Below are positions 11,511 to 44,600 of a stretch of DNA of 64,000 nt, piece by piece. A model generated the notes under the pieces. It did no database searches, had not been told where the DNA came from, and was given only the letters and a program-made list of their open reading frames with translations. The position numbers were made by a program, and so were the translations under genes. The stretch is from Metridium senile (Eukaryota; Cnidaria; Anthozoa; Actiniaria; Metridiidae), in the NCBI GenBank assembly GCA_949775045.1, contig OX459097.1, forward strand, positions 11,268,764 to 11,332,763. The letters run 5' to 3'. Position 1 is the stretch's first letter. Every line of letters begins with the position of its first letter.

Positions 11511-11979
11511 ACGGATGGATAGATGGGAGGAAAAAAGGAGGAAATACAGCGTTTTTATAATCGATCCAGTGATGTTCTGTGTATTTACGGCTATTTCTCG
11601 ATCTTGTTTATATTGTGTTTGCCCGACTATTCTACTCTCCCTTTACGTATATATTAGGGTAATGAATTGTTGTGGATTCAATCAGTAACGCGAAGCACAC
11701 TTTCTAGCTGTCTTTAATATCTAGAATGATTGATTGGAAGTTCTCAATATAAAAAGGTGTTATCACCTTCATCTAATTGAGTTTTAATTGCACACTGAAG
11801 GTGGCTGATGCTGAGCGTGATAACTATTACATTCTCATTTTTATTAATTAAAAAAAATTAATAATACGATAAGCAAGATTCTTTGCAAACAATTAATTAC
11901 ACGCATGACGACCCGTCAGTTGGGATACTAAACTATTTTTTTTTTTTTTAATTATTTTGCAACTGACAGTTCTTAGAAT
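11511..11979. other. non-coding intergenic sequence
   Basis: No gene found. A small hairpin 'aaaggtgttatcacctt' lies at about 11752-11769. Confidence 0.35.
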
Positions 11980-12083
11980 ATTAGGCCTCGTCTACACGAA
12001 TCCGATCCGGCTGAAACCGCATAGAAATATTTGCGTTCAAACGAATCCGCGTATCCGGAGGATTCAAGTAAAAGTATGCGGTG
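11980..12083. repeat. MITE, 'GCCTCGTCTACACGAATCCG' family, truncated copy 2
   Basis: Matches the left half of 6711-6881 ('ctgaaaccgcatagaaatat') and then breaks off at 'aaaagtatgcggt' into the minisatellite that follows. Confidence 0.6.
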
Positions 12084-12275
12084 TATCACCCGTAAATGTA
12101 ATAACAACCGTAAATGTAATACCCACCGTAAATGAAATAAAAATCAACCGTAAATGTAGTACCCACCGTAAATGTAATAACTATCAACCATAAATGTAAT
12201 AACCGACCCAACCGTAAATGTAATAAAATGTAACCATAAATGTAATAATCGAAACCCAACGTAAATGTAATAACA
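12084..12275. repeat. minisatellite, unit about 17-22 bp, 'ACCGTAAATGTAATA'
   Basis: About nine copies of 'ccgtaaatgtaata' with spacers of varying length (12088, 12109, 12127, 12149 and onward). It gives overlapping open frames of 60-78 codons on both strands that are repeat artefacts. Confidence 0.75.
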
Positions 12276-12365
12276 TTCAACCTTTGCATTCAGGGGCGGT
12301 AAGGAGGGGGGATTAAAAAAGGACACATAAGATTCTTAGTAGAATAAAGGCACTATAAACCGGCC

Positions 12366-12501
12366 TGGGGCCAGTTGTACGAAGCCTGGATAAAGTTATC
12401 CACTGGATAAGAGACTAGAGAATTTGTATAGGTTTCAGTATCCGTTGGATGGAGATTTATTCGGTGGATAGCGCTATTCAGGCTTCGTACAACCGGCCCC
12501 T
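12366..12501. mobile_element. MITE, 'GGGGCCAGTTGTACGAAGCC' family, copy 1
   Basis: The left end is ggggccagttgtacgaagcc and the right end ggcttcgtacaaccggcccc. The interior contains 'ttatccactggataag' and 'ccgttggat' motifs. Further copies are at 36829-39306 (interrupted), 41182-41308 and 58143-58283. Confidence 0.7.
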
Positions 12502-12822
12502 GTGAAATAGATATTCGACTAGCCTTAGTAGTCTCTGTATTTATTTGTGTGTATTTAAACCAGTGTAACGCGTATACTACTATGAATTTATTATGCAGCA
12601 GAGGAAGCTTCTTTTGTTAACCCACAGAAGAGCGAGACAAAACTCTGCTAGCAGTGTACCAAGCAGGAAAACTGAAAAATAACCAATTCCTGATTGACGT
12701 TTTATTTTTCGCCTCCATTTTGAAAAGCGTTTGTGAAAATAGGTGTATCTAATGTAATTTATAATCCGCAAAGGTTGTCCTTCACATATACAGCAGATAT
12801 AGTGTGTACAGAGCATATCTTT

Positions 12823-13110
12823 ATATACACCTATTTCAAAAATCGTTGTCGCAAACAAAGCCAGTCCACACTCTGAAGCCTGCAAAGGATGTCGGTATTT
12901 CTTCTCTTGTATCGATATATTCATAGCATATTTTGATTGTACGTATTTGTGTTATTTGACCATAACAAGTTGTTGTTGTTATGGTAGATATAAATAGAAA
13001 TATTTATTTGAAAAACGTGCCATAAATCACAAATTAAGTCCATATAACCGACATCCTTCAGAGTGTGGGCCGTAGCTTCGCCTGCGACAATGATTATTGA
13101 AATAGGTGTA
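12823..13110. repeat. inverted-repeat element, 'TACACCTATTTCAA' family, copy 3
   Basis: The left end is tatacacctatttcaaaaat and the right end attattgaaataggtgta. Largely colinear with 1924-2226, including 'aagcctgcaaaggatgtcgg' and 'ttgtgttatttgaccataac'. Confidence 0.65.
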
Positions 13111-14154
13111 CCTTGGACAACTATTTGACAACGGCCGGTTTACACGACACAAGACACTTTCGTTTCTCGCCAATATTTTATTATTGTTACAGACAATACA
13201 TAAAGTACTATGGCACATTAAAGTGTTTTGATTATATACTAGTAACATTATTTGATAATACATGGTTAGAAGGAATTCTCTTTTCTCAAAATGGCTGCTA
13301 TTTTAGATAAAAAAAAGTCACACAGAACTCGACGCAGCCCAAACTAGTTTAACCGCATTTTACTGCAATTGTTTGGTTTGTAAAAACTAACACAGTCTAC
13401 ACTAGTTTAACTTCTAGCTATCGTACATTTGACTTAAATTGTTTTATTTATTACGTGCTGACATTTTTGTGTATTTTAGACAGTTTGTGTTTGAAATAAA
13501 AATTTAGCAGCCACTTTGATTAGGTTACCTTCTTTGAACATCTTATACAAAAAAATGTACAAATCACATGGAAAGATATGCACTAAATTAAAAAATGGCG
13601 TCCAACTACTGCTCTAGACTAACTACTGTAGCCTGAAGTTCACGGTTTCGTGGATGAGAGGCTGGTCAGTCTTAAACAACAGTTACTCAAATGAGTCACC
13701 ATGTTTCGGTGCAAAGCTCGTAGATTTTAAAAGGTTATATGTCAAATAAGCAATGCCGAACAGCGAAAGCAAAATTTGGAAGATTTTAAGTCTGTGAAAC
13801 CAAAATTTGGAAGATTTTAAGTCTGTGAAACAGTGCTTACTTTTACAGGAAAGAGTGACTAGAAATGAGACAGATACGCGAGAACGAAATGAGAAATAAA
13901 TCGGTCTTTCTTCTTTATTAGCCAACATGTCTCTCACTCTAATTTCGTATCGAGTTTAGGCTAGTATCTGAGAAGAGAAATTTGCAAAATAGTAGACCTA
14001 TTTTACAGACTTAAGTATTATACAAAATGTCTCCTTTTGTTATATTTATTTAGCTCAGTGCAGTTGCAGAGTATGAAATAATTATCAGATAGATTATTTG
14101 GAGATAAATGAGTGATTTTATACACGGTTACCCAGCATCATGGCCTGTGAATAA
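13111..14154. other. non-coding, with a short tandem duplication
   Basis: Contains degenerate pieces of the 'gacgcagcctatactag' tail (about 13331 and 13388) and a perfect tandem duplication of about 30 bp, 'caaaatttggaagattttaa', at 13769-13831. The missing last exon of flotillin-1 may lie here or just to the right; I could not identify it. Confidence 0.4.
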
Positions 14155-15050
14155 ACAAACATTTCAATTAGATATACTGACAAACAACGACCAGGCAAGC
14201 AAGCATATACAGATAGATGAAGCCTGATGAACAGACAAAAGATAGACAGACAAACATACAATATACAAACAAGCAAGCAAGCAAGCAAACAGACAGACAA
14301 ATAAACAAACAGACAAACAAACATTTCAATTAAATATACTGTCAAACAACAACCAGGCAAGCAAGCATATACAGATAGACGAAGCCTGACGAACAGACAA
14401 AAATAGACAGACAAACAAGCAAACAGACAGACAGACAGATAGACAAACAAACATTTCAATTAAATAATAATACTGTCAAACAACAACCAGGCAAGCAAGT
14501 TTATATAGATAGACGAAGCCTGACGAACAGACAAACATATAACAAACAAACAAGCAAACAGACAGACAGATAGACAAACAAACAAATAAATAAGCAGACA
14601 CAGACACATAGACAAACAGACAAACAACAGACAAGCAAAAATATATACAATAAGCAAAAAAACAAACAGACAGAAAAATAAACAAACAGACAAACAAACA
14701 AATAAATAAGCAGATAGACAGACAAACAAGCATATAGATAGACAAATAAACAGACAGACAGACAGACAAATAAATAAACAAGCAAACAGACAAGCAAATA
14801 GACAGACAAATAAGCAAACAGACAGACAAATAAACAAGCAAACAGACAGACAGACAAACAAGCAAGCAAACAAGCAAGCAAACAGACAAGCAAAAAGTCA
14901 TGTAAGAAACAAACAAACAAGCAGTCAAACAAGCAGACAGAGAAACAAACGAACGAACAAGCAAACAAACCAACACAAGCAAACCAACACAAGCAAACAA
15001 ACAAAAGCAAACAAACAAACACAAGCAAACAAACAATCGAACACATTATT
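14155..15050. repeat. 0.9 kb 'ACAAACAGACAGACAAGCAA' low-complexity tract
   Basis: The plus strand is nearly free of T for most of its length, made of AAAC, AGAC and AAGC tetranucleotides. Within it, a higher-order unit of about 150 bp ('caggcaagcaagcatatac', 'gacgaagcctgacgaacag', 'catttcaattaaat') occurs about three times at 14155-14540. The four long minus-strand frames (up to 186 codons of Cys/Leu/Val) are repeat translation. Confidence 0.8.
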
Positions 15051-15106
15051 CACCACATTATTCAAATAAACATTGTCAACATCTTTGAAAACAGCTGTAT
15101 TCATAC

Positions 15107-24107
<9,001 letters not shown>

Positions 24108-24312
24108 TTTGAAAGCGGAAACAACAAGGGATGTAGAAGCTGACAGAAAATATACACTTGTTGTTTTCCGACTAATATGGCGACCTCGAAAGGTCACGTG
24201 ATTCACCCCACACCCCTTGGTCGATGCGATCGATATCGATTCGGCAACTCCCTGGATTTCCGAGTAAGTTCGCGTCCACCCCGTTTGTGAAACCCACGTG
24301 CCGAGCCTTGTT

Positions 24313-24340
<28 letters not shown>
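24108..24340. promoter_or_regulatory. head-to-head 5' region of flotillin-1 and RPS5
   Basis: Between the flotillin ATG (24107, minus) and the RPS5 5' exon. Two CACGTG E-boxes (24195-24200, 24295-24300) are present. At 24311-24323 a pyrimidine tract 'ttctttctcttac' resembles the TOP start of ribosomal protein mRNAs. 'AAGATGGCGGC' (24341-24351) just inside the first intron is a good YY1-type site. Promoter roles are inferred from these motifs. Confidence 0.5.
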
Positions 24341-36722
<12,382 letters not shown>

Positions 36723-36828
36723 ACAAATTGTAAATCAATTTCTACAACAGCAATCAAATAAAGAGCTCCAGATAAAGCTGTTGTATTTTGTTTGAGAGTG
36801 GTTGGGTTATTAATTAGCAAATAATAAC

Positions 36829-39306
36829 TGGGGCCAGTTGTACGAAGCCTGGATACAGTTATCCACTGGATAAGAGTTATCCAGTGTATAGAAATTGTAT
36901 AGATTTTATCTGTTGGATAGGGACTTATCTGTTGGATATTGCTATACAGGCTTCATAGAGTGAAGTCATTTAACCTGTTACAGCCAAACCTACAGAAGCG
37001 TTCCTATCGAGGTTGGAAGGCTCGATTTATTCTTCCAAACTTGATTTGAAATTTGTTTTGAAATTTGCATAAATGAATCGAAACTTGTAAGTTTCAAAAA
37101 CCACCTCAAATCAAAACATTACTTTCCATGTTTTTTTTGGACAACAGAAACTTGCTAAACCTGGTCTGCTTACAGAAATATTGTTATAAATACTTACTAA
37201 AGTATTCTATTACAATAGCATTATCAGTTATTGACCACAGATCCTGATTTCGGGACCATTATCGGTTGACGGTTGAAATCTGCAATTTGAAACTAACAAG
37301 ACTCGATTCATTCATATGCCAGGGTTCGTGCTACTCCTTAAACTCCTTGAAAACTCCTTAGATTTGATTTACGTTTTTAAGGGCACTTGAAAAGCCCTTG
37401 AATTTTAGAAAATCAGCAAAAACTCCTTAAAAACTCCTTAATTCTAGCTAAAGTAGGATAAGTTTTGATAAAATTAGTTCATTCTGTGCGACGTTAACAA
37501 TGACAGGAATATCATTTATATATTAAAGTTGTGGCAAAAAGTGCTTAAAACTGAATTACTTTTTGGTCCTTGAAAACTCCTTGAAAACTCCTTAGATTTT
37601 GTTTACTGACATCAGCACAAACCCTGTATGCAAATTTCAAACCAAATTTGAAGAATAAATCGAGCCTTCCAACCTCGATAGGAATATGCCACATCTTTAA
37701 CACTTCAATCCAAGAAGGATCCATTCCAACTTTATGGAAAAGTGCAGACGTCGTACCACTCCCTAAAACTAAAACAGTCCACTCAGCAGCTGACGATTTA
37801 CGTCCAATCTCTCTGACATCTGTACTTAGCAAAATTCTTGAAGGCTATATCTGTTCCTGGTTGCAATCCTACATATCTGAACATATTGATCCTCACCAGT
37901 ATGGCTGCTTGAAAGATTCTTCTACAACACATGCACTTATAACACTTACTCAAAACTGGTTGAAAGCAACTGACTCACCTGGTAATATAATTCGATCCTG
38001 CATGATAGACTTCTCCAAAGCATTCGACCGCATCGACCATAATATTATACTTCATAAACTCAAAAACATGGACACCCATCCCATGCTCTTGAATTGGATT
38101 GCCAACTTCCTTTGTGATCGCAAACAACGAGTTAAACTCAACGACTGTCTCTCTGACTGGTTACCTAAATTTACTGGCGTACCTCAAGGTACCAAACTTG
38201 GCCCTCTTCTATTTATAGTAATGATTAACGACCTCAAGGTAGATGTTACGAGTAATATGCCTCCGATTGTTAAATACGTGGATGACTGCACAGTGTATGA
38301 AATATGTAACAAGAACTCTGAATCTATTCTCCAAAACCAGCTGAACAAAATTGCCTCTTGGATATCTGATAACAACATGAAGGTCAATATAAAGAAGACA
38401 GAAGAACTAAGAATAAATTTCTTGAGACAGACCCTACCAGTTGACTCACTGCATATCGATGGACATGAGATAGAAACAACCGATTCTTTTAAACTTCTGG
38501 GTATCTGGATCACCCCTAAACTAAAATGGAACTTACATATTGAGAAAATTACTACAAAAGCCTCAAAGCGTTTGTACATCTTACGAGTCCTTAGAAGGTC
38601 AGGTTTTAAACCGAGCCAATTATGTCAGATCTTTTGCAGCTTTACTAGACCGATACTTGAATATGGTTGCCCGGTATGGCACACCGGATTACCCTCCTAC
38701 CTCAGCGAGACTATCGAAAGAATCCAGAAAAGAGCACTCTTCATTGCCTACCCTGATTTGAACTACACAGAAGCACTTAGTAAAGCTGGACTTGAACTCC
38801 TTTCAGTAAGAAGATATAATATTTGTAGGAACTTTTTTCAACGCATATCCGACAAAAGCAAACTTTCACACCTACTTCCGGAAACAGCAACGAAAAACTA
38901 TAACCTACGTAAAAAAAGAAAGTATCAAATAAACTATCGTACAGAACGGTACAAGAACAGTTTTATTCCGTTTGCCGTGAGACATTTTAATTGATAAATA
39001 TACAGACTTTTTATACTATACTATACCATATTATATATTATATTTAAAAGTAGTCATCGAGTCATGTAAAAATGACATAATTCAATTGTTTTTACCCTTA
39101 TAATAATAATTGCAAAGTCATTTAATAAAGTCATTATTATTATTATAGGAATGCTTCTGTAGGTTTGGCTGTAAATAGATATTAGACTAATACACCTTAA
39201 CTTTCTCTAATTCCATTGTTTTCTTTTGTGTCTATTCGACTATTACACTTTAGCAAGCAATTTGTATTTCACGGGTTAAATGCCTTCACTCTACAACTGG
39301 CCCCAG
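36829..39306. mobile_element. MITE, 'GGGGCCAGTTGTACGAAGCC' family, copy 2, carrying three nested insertions
   Basis: The left end (36829-36957) and the right remnant 'caactggcccca' (39294-39306) belong to one element. It is split at a TA by an element with 'GAGTGAAG..CATTTAACC' ends (36960-39290). The right arm of that element ('aatcgagccttccaacctcg') is in turn split by the LINE at 37686-39144. Between its arms lies a third repeat (about 37318-37632) with 'cagggttcgtgctactcctt' and 'gcacaaaccctg' ends and ACTCCTT repeats. Confidence 0.7.
37686..39144 (+). mobile_element. CR1/L2-like LINE, 5'-truncated, long intact RT frame
   Basis: The frame runs from about 37690 to 38994: IPTLWKSADVVPLPK, LRPISLTSVLSKILEGY, IIRSCMIDFSKAFDRIDHNI, GVPQGTKLGPLLFIVMIND, IVKYVDDCTVYE (catalytic YVDD), FKLLGIWITPKLKW, RPILEYGCPVWHTGLP, FIPFAVRHFN. 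Endonuclease and the first RT motif are lost. The 3' tail is (ATT)n after an AATAAAG. An exact 8-bp repeat ATAGGAAT at 37678-37685 and 39145-39152 is the likely target duplication, though ATA may be tail. The frame has no stop, so the copy is young. Confidence 0.88.
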
Positions 39307-39742
39307 GAGTTTAGTATAAATAAAAAAGTGATTATAGAAAATCGCTTGTGGCAATTGATCGAGAAATTCACACTATTTCTCGAAAAAAACCTACAGCGCA
39401 GGGCTGCAAATAAGCGCCAGTCATCGGACAAATGTCTGATAAAAAGCAAAATTTGACTGGAAAATGACCGTTTCTGGTCGGACGTTAGACTGATCAAATT
39501 TCACTTAAAATAGTATGAGTAAGGTATTTCTTTCTTTCTTTTCTTTTTTCTGTTCACTTAAAACATTTTTGTCCGACCAGACTGGGTTTTTGAACTTGCC
39601 TCTGGCCTGACAAATAGCCAGCTTATAGAAAAAATTATTTGCAGCCCTGCAGTGTTTCACACACTTTCAGAAAGAAGAAATAGTATAGTAAGGCTGGTTG
39701 TTTTTACTTTTTGAAATAATCACTTTTGTATTTATACTAAAA
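39307..39742. mobile_element. MITE with 'TTTAGTATAAATA' ends and a nested 'CAGGGCTGCAAATAA' element
   Basis: The outer ends 'tttagtataaataaaaaagt' and 'acttttgtatttatactaaa' are inverted. A second pair 'gcagggctgcaaataagcg' and 'attatttgcagccctgc' (about 39398-39650) is nested. Fragments of the outer family recur at about 55775 and 56855. Confidence 0.6.
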
Positions 39743-39984
39743 CAATTATTTTCCACCTCAGGCTCAGTGAATATTGGTGAATAATGACCTTGATTCCGTT
39801 TTGGTTATTTTTCACTGATATTGAATAGTAGACCATTTTGCATTTCTTGCAGATTAACCTAAGCCTTGATAGTGTGTAATACATATTCTTTACAATTTTA
39901 CTACAACCTGTAGGACACTTATAAACTAAATTTTGTTGCCAAAACAAATTTACTTGAGAATCTGCAGACATTTTGCATTCACCT

Positions 39985-40480
39985 CACACACACGGGACAC
40001 AAATATTTGTAAAACTTTAATTACTAAACCAAATATGATGTAAATCAGACTGTTAGATTTATCAAAATTTATGGAATAGAGAACCAGTATATTTTGAAGA
40101 TCCCATGGATTCTCCCCTCCCCTACTCACAAGTGACCCAAATATTTGTAAATCTTCAGTTACTAAACCAAATATGATGTAAATCAGACTGTTAGATTTCT
40201 CAAAAAAATGGAATAGAGAACCAGTATATTTTGAAGATCCCATGGATTCTCCCCTCCCCTACACACAAGTGACCCAAATATTTGTAAATCTTCAGTTACT
40301 GGACCAAATATGATTTAAATCGGACCCGTTTACCTTTCTCACAATATAAGAATAGAGAACCAGTACATATTGAAAGTACCATGAATTCACCCGTTCCCTC
40401 CACCCAACAGGACAATAATGAACACAATATTTGTAATCTTTGGTTACCAAAACAAATATTGCCTAACCTGCTTTCAATCA
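39985..40480. repeat. tandem repeat, unit about 135-150 bp, about 3.5 copies
   Basis: Units contain 'caaatatttgtaaatcttca', 'gatgtaaatcagactg', 'gaatagagaaccagtatatt' and 'ccatggattctcccctccc'. The middle copies are nearly identical, the outer ones diverged. Confidence 0.8.
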
Positions 40481-40574
40481 GAACTGCTGCCATTATTTCT
40501 CACTAGAAATAGTCCAAGGCAGATATTTATGAAGTGATAAAAGTCTGAAGCTAAGTATTCACAAGTGGTATACA

Positions 40575-40727
40575 AAAGGCCCAGCCAAACGGTTTCAACA
40601 TTTGCTTCAACGTCTGTTTGAATCGATGTTGAATTGATGTTGAAAGAGTTTAAAAGCGTTTAAGCATTGCCATTCAACAAAATCAAACAGATGTTGAAGC
40701 AAATGTTGAAACCGTTTGGCCAGGCCT
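40575..40727. repeat. MITE, 'CAAACGGTTTCAACATTTGC' family, copy 2
   Basis: Ends 'ggcccagccaaacggtttca' and 'tgaaaccgtttggccaggcc'. Shares the 'gagtttaaaagcgttta' core with 10277-10494. Confidence 0.65.
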
Positions 40728-41180
40728 ATGTGACAAACTGTTTTCATTTTCAATGTTCCTGTGTTCAACTGGATAACCGCAAAAAACATGGGGTCTGTAG
40801 ACAAAAAGAAAATGTGGGGAAAGGGGAAAGGAACATTCCACCAGAGTGGTACTGAAATTTCATACTAATTAAATATATTGTGGATGAACTTTCAATGACG
40901 ACGTTCATAACTAAATTCAAATTATTCTTTATTTGATAAAGTCTAGTCAGCCTGCTTTGCAGATAAACTTTTCTATAAACTTATTATATCATTGTTACAT
41001 ACAATGTCATTAACGCTGTCCACTTAAAGTCAAGATTATTACTACAACCCCAAGGGACACTTGATTCTTTGTCTATTTTTCAGCAGTTAAAATTTCATTT
41101 TTTACCGTATAATGAATGGTCTACGGGTCTAATTGTTAAATAGTGAGCAGAATTATGAAATCTATATATCCCGTATACCC
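40728..41180. other. non-coding intergenic sequence
   Basis: No gene or repeat could be supported. Confidence 0.35.
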
Positions 41181-41181
41181 C

Positions 41182-41308
41182 TGGGGCCGGTATAGTACAA
41201 AGCCTGAATAGCACTATCCATTCAATAAATCCCTATCAACCACAGATAAAGCTTATAAAAATTCCATACAGTGGATAAATTCATCCAGGCTTCGTACAAC
41301 TTGCCCCT
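41182..41308. mobile_element. MITE, 'GGGGCCAGTTGTACGAAGCC' family, copy 3
   Basis: The left end is ggggccggtatagtacaaag and the right end 'ggcttcgtacaacttgcccc', with the 'ccactgtatgg'-type interior. More diverged than the other copies. Confidence 0.55.
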
Positions 41309-41656
41309 GCTCATTACCAATTCAAGAGATTCAAGGGCTTTATCAAGACTTAAGGAGTAGCCAGCATATTAGGTGTACATCCAGAAATTTGAATTTTGAA
41401 TTCACATCCTATTCGTTAAGAAATTGGGCTCTTGCCTTGATACCCACATCAAAAAGTTTAATTTTTCAATTTACAACTTTTACTTTAAAAATATCTTATT
41501 TTGATGCAATTACCTCTCTTCCTTTTCAATCCACAAACACAGAACATATGCATTTGAAAACACACTTTGTAAATGTGTGATTGTTTTCAGCAAATGCTGT
41601 GGTTCAAAACTATTAATTTAATTAATAGAAATAGTAATAATATTTGCTTTATCTAC

Positions 41657-44600
41657 CTATGTGTCAAAAAAATTATACTTGGCTTCCATTCTTTCTTCCT
41701 GTTGTTTTGCTTCCTCTGCAAGGAGTAGTGCTTTCTACAATAAAATAGAAGAAGGTTATTATTTTTATGAATGCTGTTTTTAATCCACAGACACTTTGTA
41801 CACATCTTAATTCATTCCTGGCTTATATAAATTTAACATATCAAATAATAATTTAATGTATATTTGTGGAAAATATATTTATTTTTGACCCTTGTAGCAT
41901 TTGTTTGGCACTATTTGGGCCACAAATACCCAATATATGCCATCAAAATGTCATGTTATTATCCTACAATTTAATTTTGAAATAGCAATAAGCAATGGAT
42001 CAAGCTAATTGTATACTTTAGGTGCTGCTACAACAATTGTGAGTTCCAGAAATGGCCAGAGCATACAGTCTTCTGACATTTTGAAAAATTAATAAAAAAA
42101 ACAAACAAATGGAAAAGAAAAGGACATATCTTAAGAGATATTACATTAAGATTTCCAATTTAATTTTTTCAAATGTAAAATGTAAAAATGTTTTACAATT
42201 AACTCAGTCTATAATTATTATAGAGTAAATGATAATATACAAAATATACCTTGTCATAATGGATATCTGTAATGGTGTAACTGACAATACTGATACCCAT
42301 GTTTACTAGATCAGATGATGCAATCTATATAAGATAATAATTATACATGTAAAGTAAGCAACAACAAAAACAAATATAATATGATAAAAACAAAGATTTG
42401 GATTGCCAACCTCAAATATACTATTGGATAACCTCTTAAGATCTTTACACATTTCCTAAAGATGGAAAGTAAATCATTGTAAACATGAGCAAATTGTGTA
42501 CTTAAACTGAACTCTTTCAAGCAACAAAAAATGGCTGTGACTCCCTCGCAGCCATTATTAGTGTTGATAGGTCCTGCCATTTAATTTAATGTAAAGGCAG
42601 GACCTATCCAACCTAAGCAAGCTAACTATAGCAATTTTGTCGTGCAACAAGAGCTCCGATTTCAATAGCTATTATATCGCAGCTTTATCTCCTAAATTTC
42701 GAGAGTATAAAATTGACATTAAAATCGCTGCTCTTGTCTAGAGACAAAATTGATAGTGTAAACAGGCTTTAAGAATTGTAGATCTGGTATACACTAAAGC
42801 CTGGTTCACACGGCATCATAATCATAATCATAACCACGTTTACGACTAAGATGATTATGATTATGACTATGATGCCGTGTGATTTCGAATACTTGGATTT
42901 CTTACATGAATTTTTTTATAAATCCTGTCATTTATAGATCACTGTTAGGCAAGTCAAAAAACGTAAAAAAATATTGGGGTCACCGTATTGGTTATAGAGT
43001 TATAAGATATAGTAAAAGTAGGTATTTGCAATAATTTGCAATAATTTGCGGTGATTTGCTCAAAAGTACAGGCTATTCAAAGCAGTCAATAGAATGCAAA
43101 TGATTCTGCTAGGAAAAGCATAAGATTATATCAAACGATAGATCTAAGGGTTATCTAACATTTCCTGTCATAAAAATCATTGAATCATTTCCAAATATGG
43201 GTATAAGTGAACCACAGAAGCACAATTCTACGTCAATTACGCACCCTACATGTGTATAGAGTTGTTGCATTTGTAAAATTTCAGAAAATCAAAACATGAA
43301 TATTTTATTTTTTATTGTAAATCGTAAGAACAGTAAATGCAGTCTTGAATAAAAAGAAAAAATTGGGGGTCACCGTACTAATAGGCGAGATATAAGCGAC
43401 CAAATCCATTTTTGTCAAAAAAAAAACGGTAACGGTCCGCGCGGGACTGGGTTCTAGTACTTTAAACATCTGCTTGAAACTTGTCAAATTATCCTTGTCA
43501 TCTCCAGAAACCCTAAGACCTATTTTGTATTAGTTTTATACGGTGGCCCAAAAGTTCACGGCAATTTCAATTTGATCACGGCAATTTCAATTTTGATCAC
43601 GGCAATTTCAATTTGTTCACGGCAATTTCAATTTAATCACTGCAATTTCAATTTGTTCACGGCAATTTCAATTTAATCACGGCAATTTCAATTTAATCAC
43701 GGCAATTTCAATTTAATCACTGCAATTTCAAATTTTGCTTGTATGGCCACTCAACTTACTTCCGGTTATGAGCAAGCGAACATTTCAGTCAGTGGTCTGT
43801 GCATTATTTCAAAATGGCTGACAACGAAAGAGATATTTTAGAATCGCTATTTTACAAAGGCTACGAATACAATGAGATTTGTGAGATATTGAAAACACAG
43901 CATAGCATAAATCTTAACCTTGGTCAGTTGAAAAGAAAGCTAAAGCATTATAATCTTAGAAGAAACAAGGTCGAGTTTGATGATCAGTCTTTAAGAAGTG
44001 AAATACTTGAAATACTAGATGGACCTGGGAGTTCTTGGGGATACCGCAGTGTTTGGCATGCACTTCAGAGGAAGGGTATACGAGTGCCTAGAAAGGCGGT
44101 GGAGGAACTTCTACGAGAACTTGATCCTGATGGCGTGGAAATAAGAAAAAGACACAAACTACGTAGACGCGAATACATTTGTCCAGGACCAAATCAAGTT
44201 TGGCATACTGATGGGTACGATAAGTTAAAACACTTTGACTTCCCAATACATGGATGTATTGATGGATATAGCAGGAAAGTGTTATGGCTGTATATAACAC
44301 GATCAAACAACCTGCCAGACAACACAGCAGCATATTATTTAGATACTGTCCGCAAGCAAGAAGGGTGCCCAGTAGAGTTATACACTGATCTCCTCGTAAC
44401 CAACGTATTGAAGGATGGTGGAGTTTCTTCAAAAAACACTGGGCATCTTGGTGGATATCTTTCTTTAAAGATATGCAATCTATGGGCGACCTCAACATGC
44501 TTGATCCCCTACAAAAAGAATGTTTATGGTTTTGCTTTGCAGAAGTACTTCAAACCGGTCTTGACCAAGTAAAAGATAATTGGAACACACACTATATAAG

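Noticed and set aside
14118..15046. Four overlapping minus-strand frames of 113-186 codons, Cys/Leu/Val-rich
   Set aside because: They are translations of a low-complexity tetranucleotide tract, open in several frames at once.
43554..43737. CRISPR-like array of regular 20-bp repeats
   Set aside because: There are no unique spacers, the repeats are contiguous, the host is an animal, and a matching inverted array closes the transposon.
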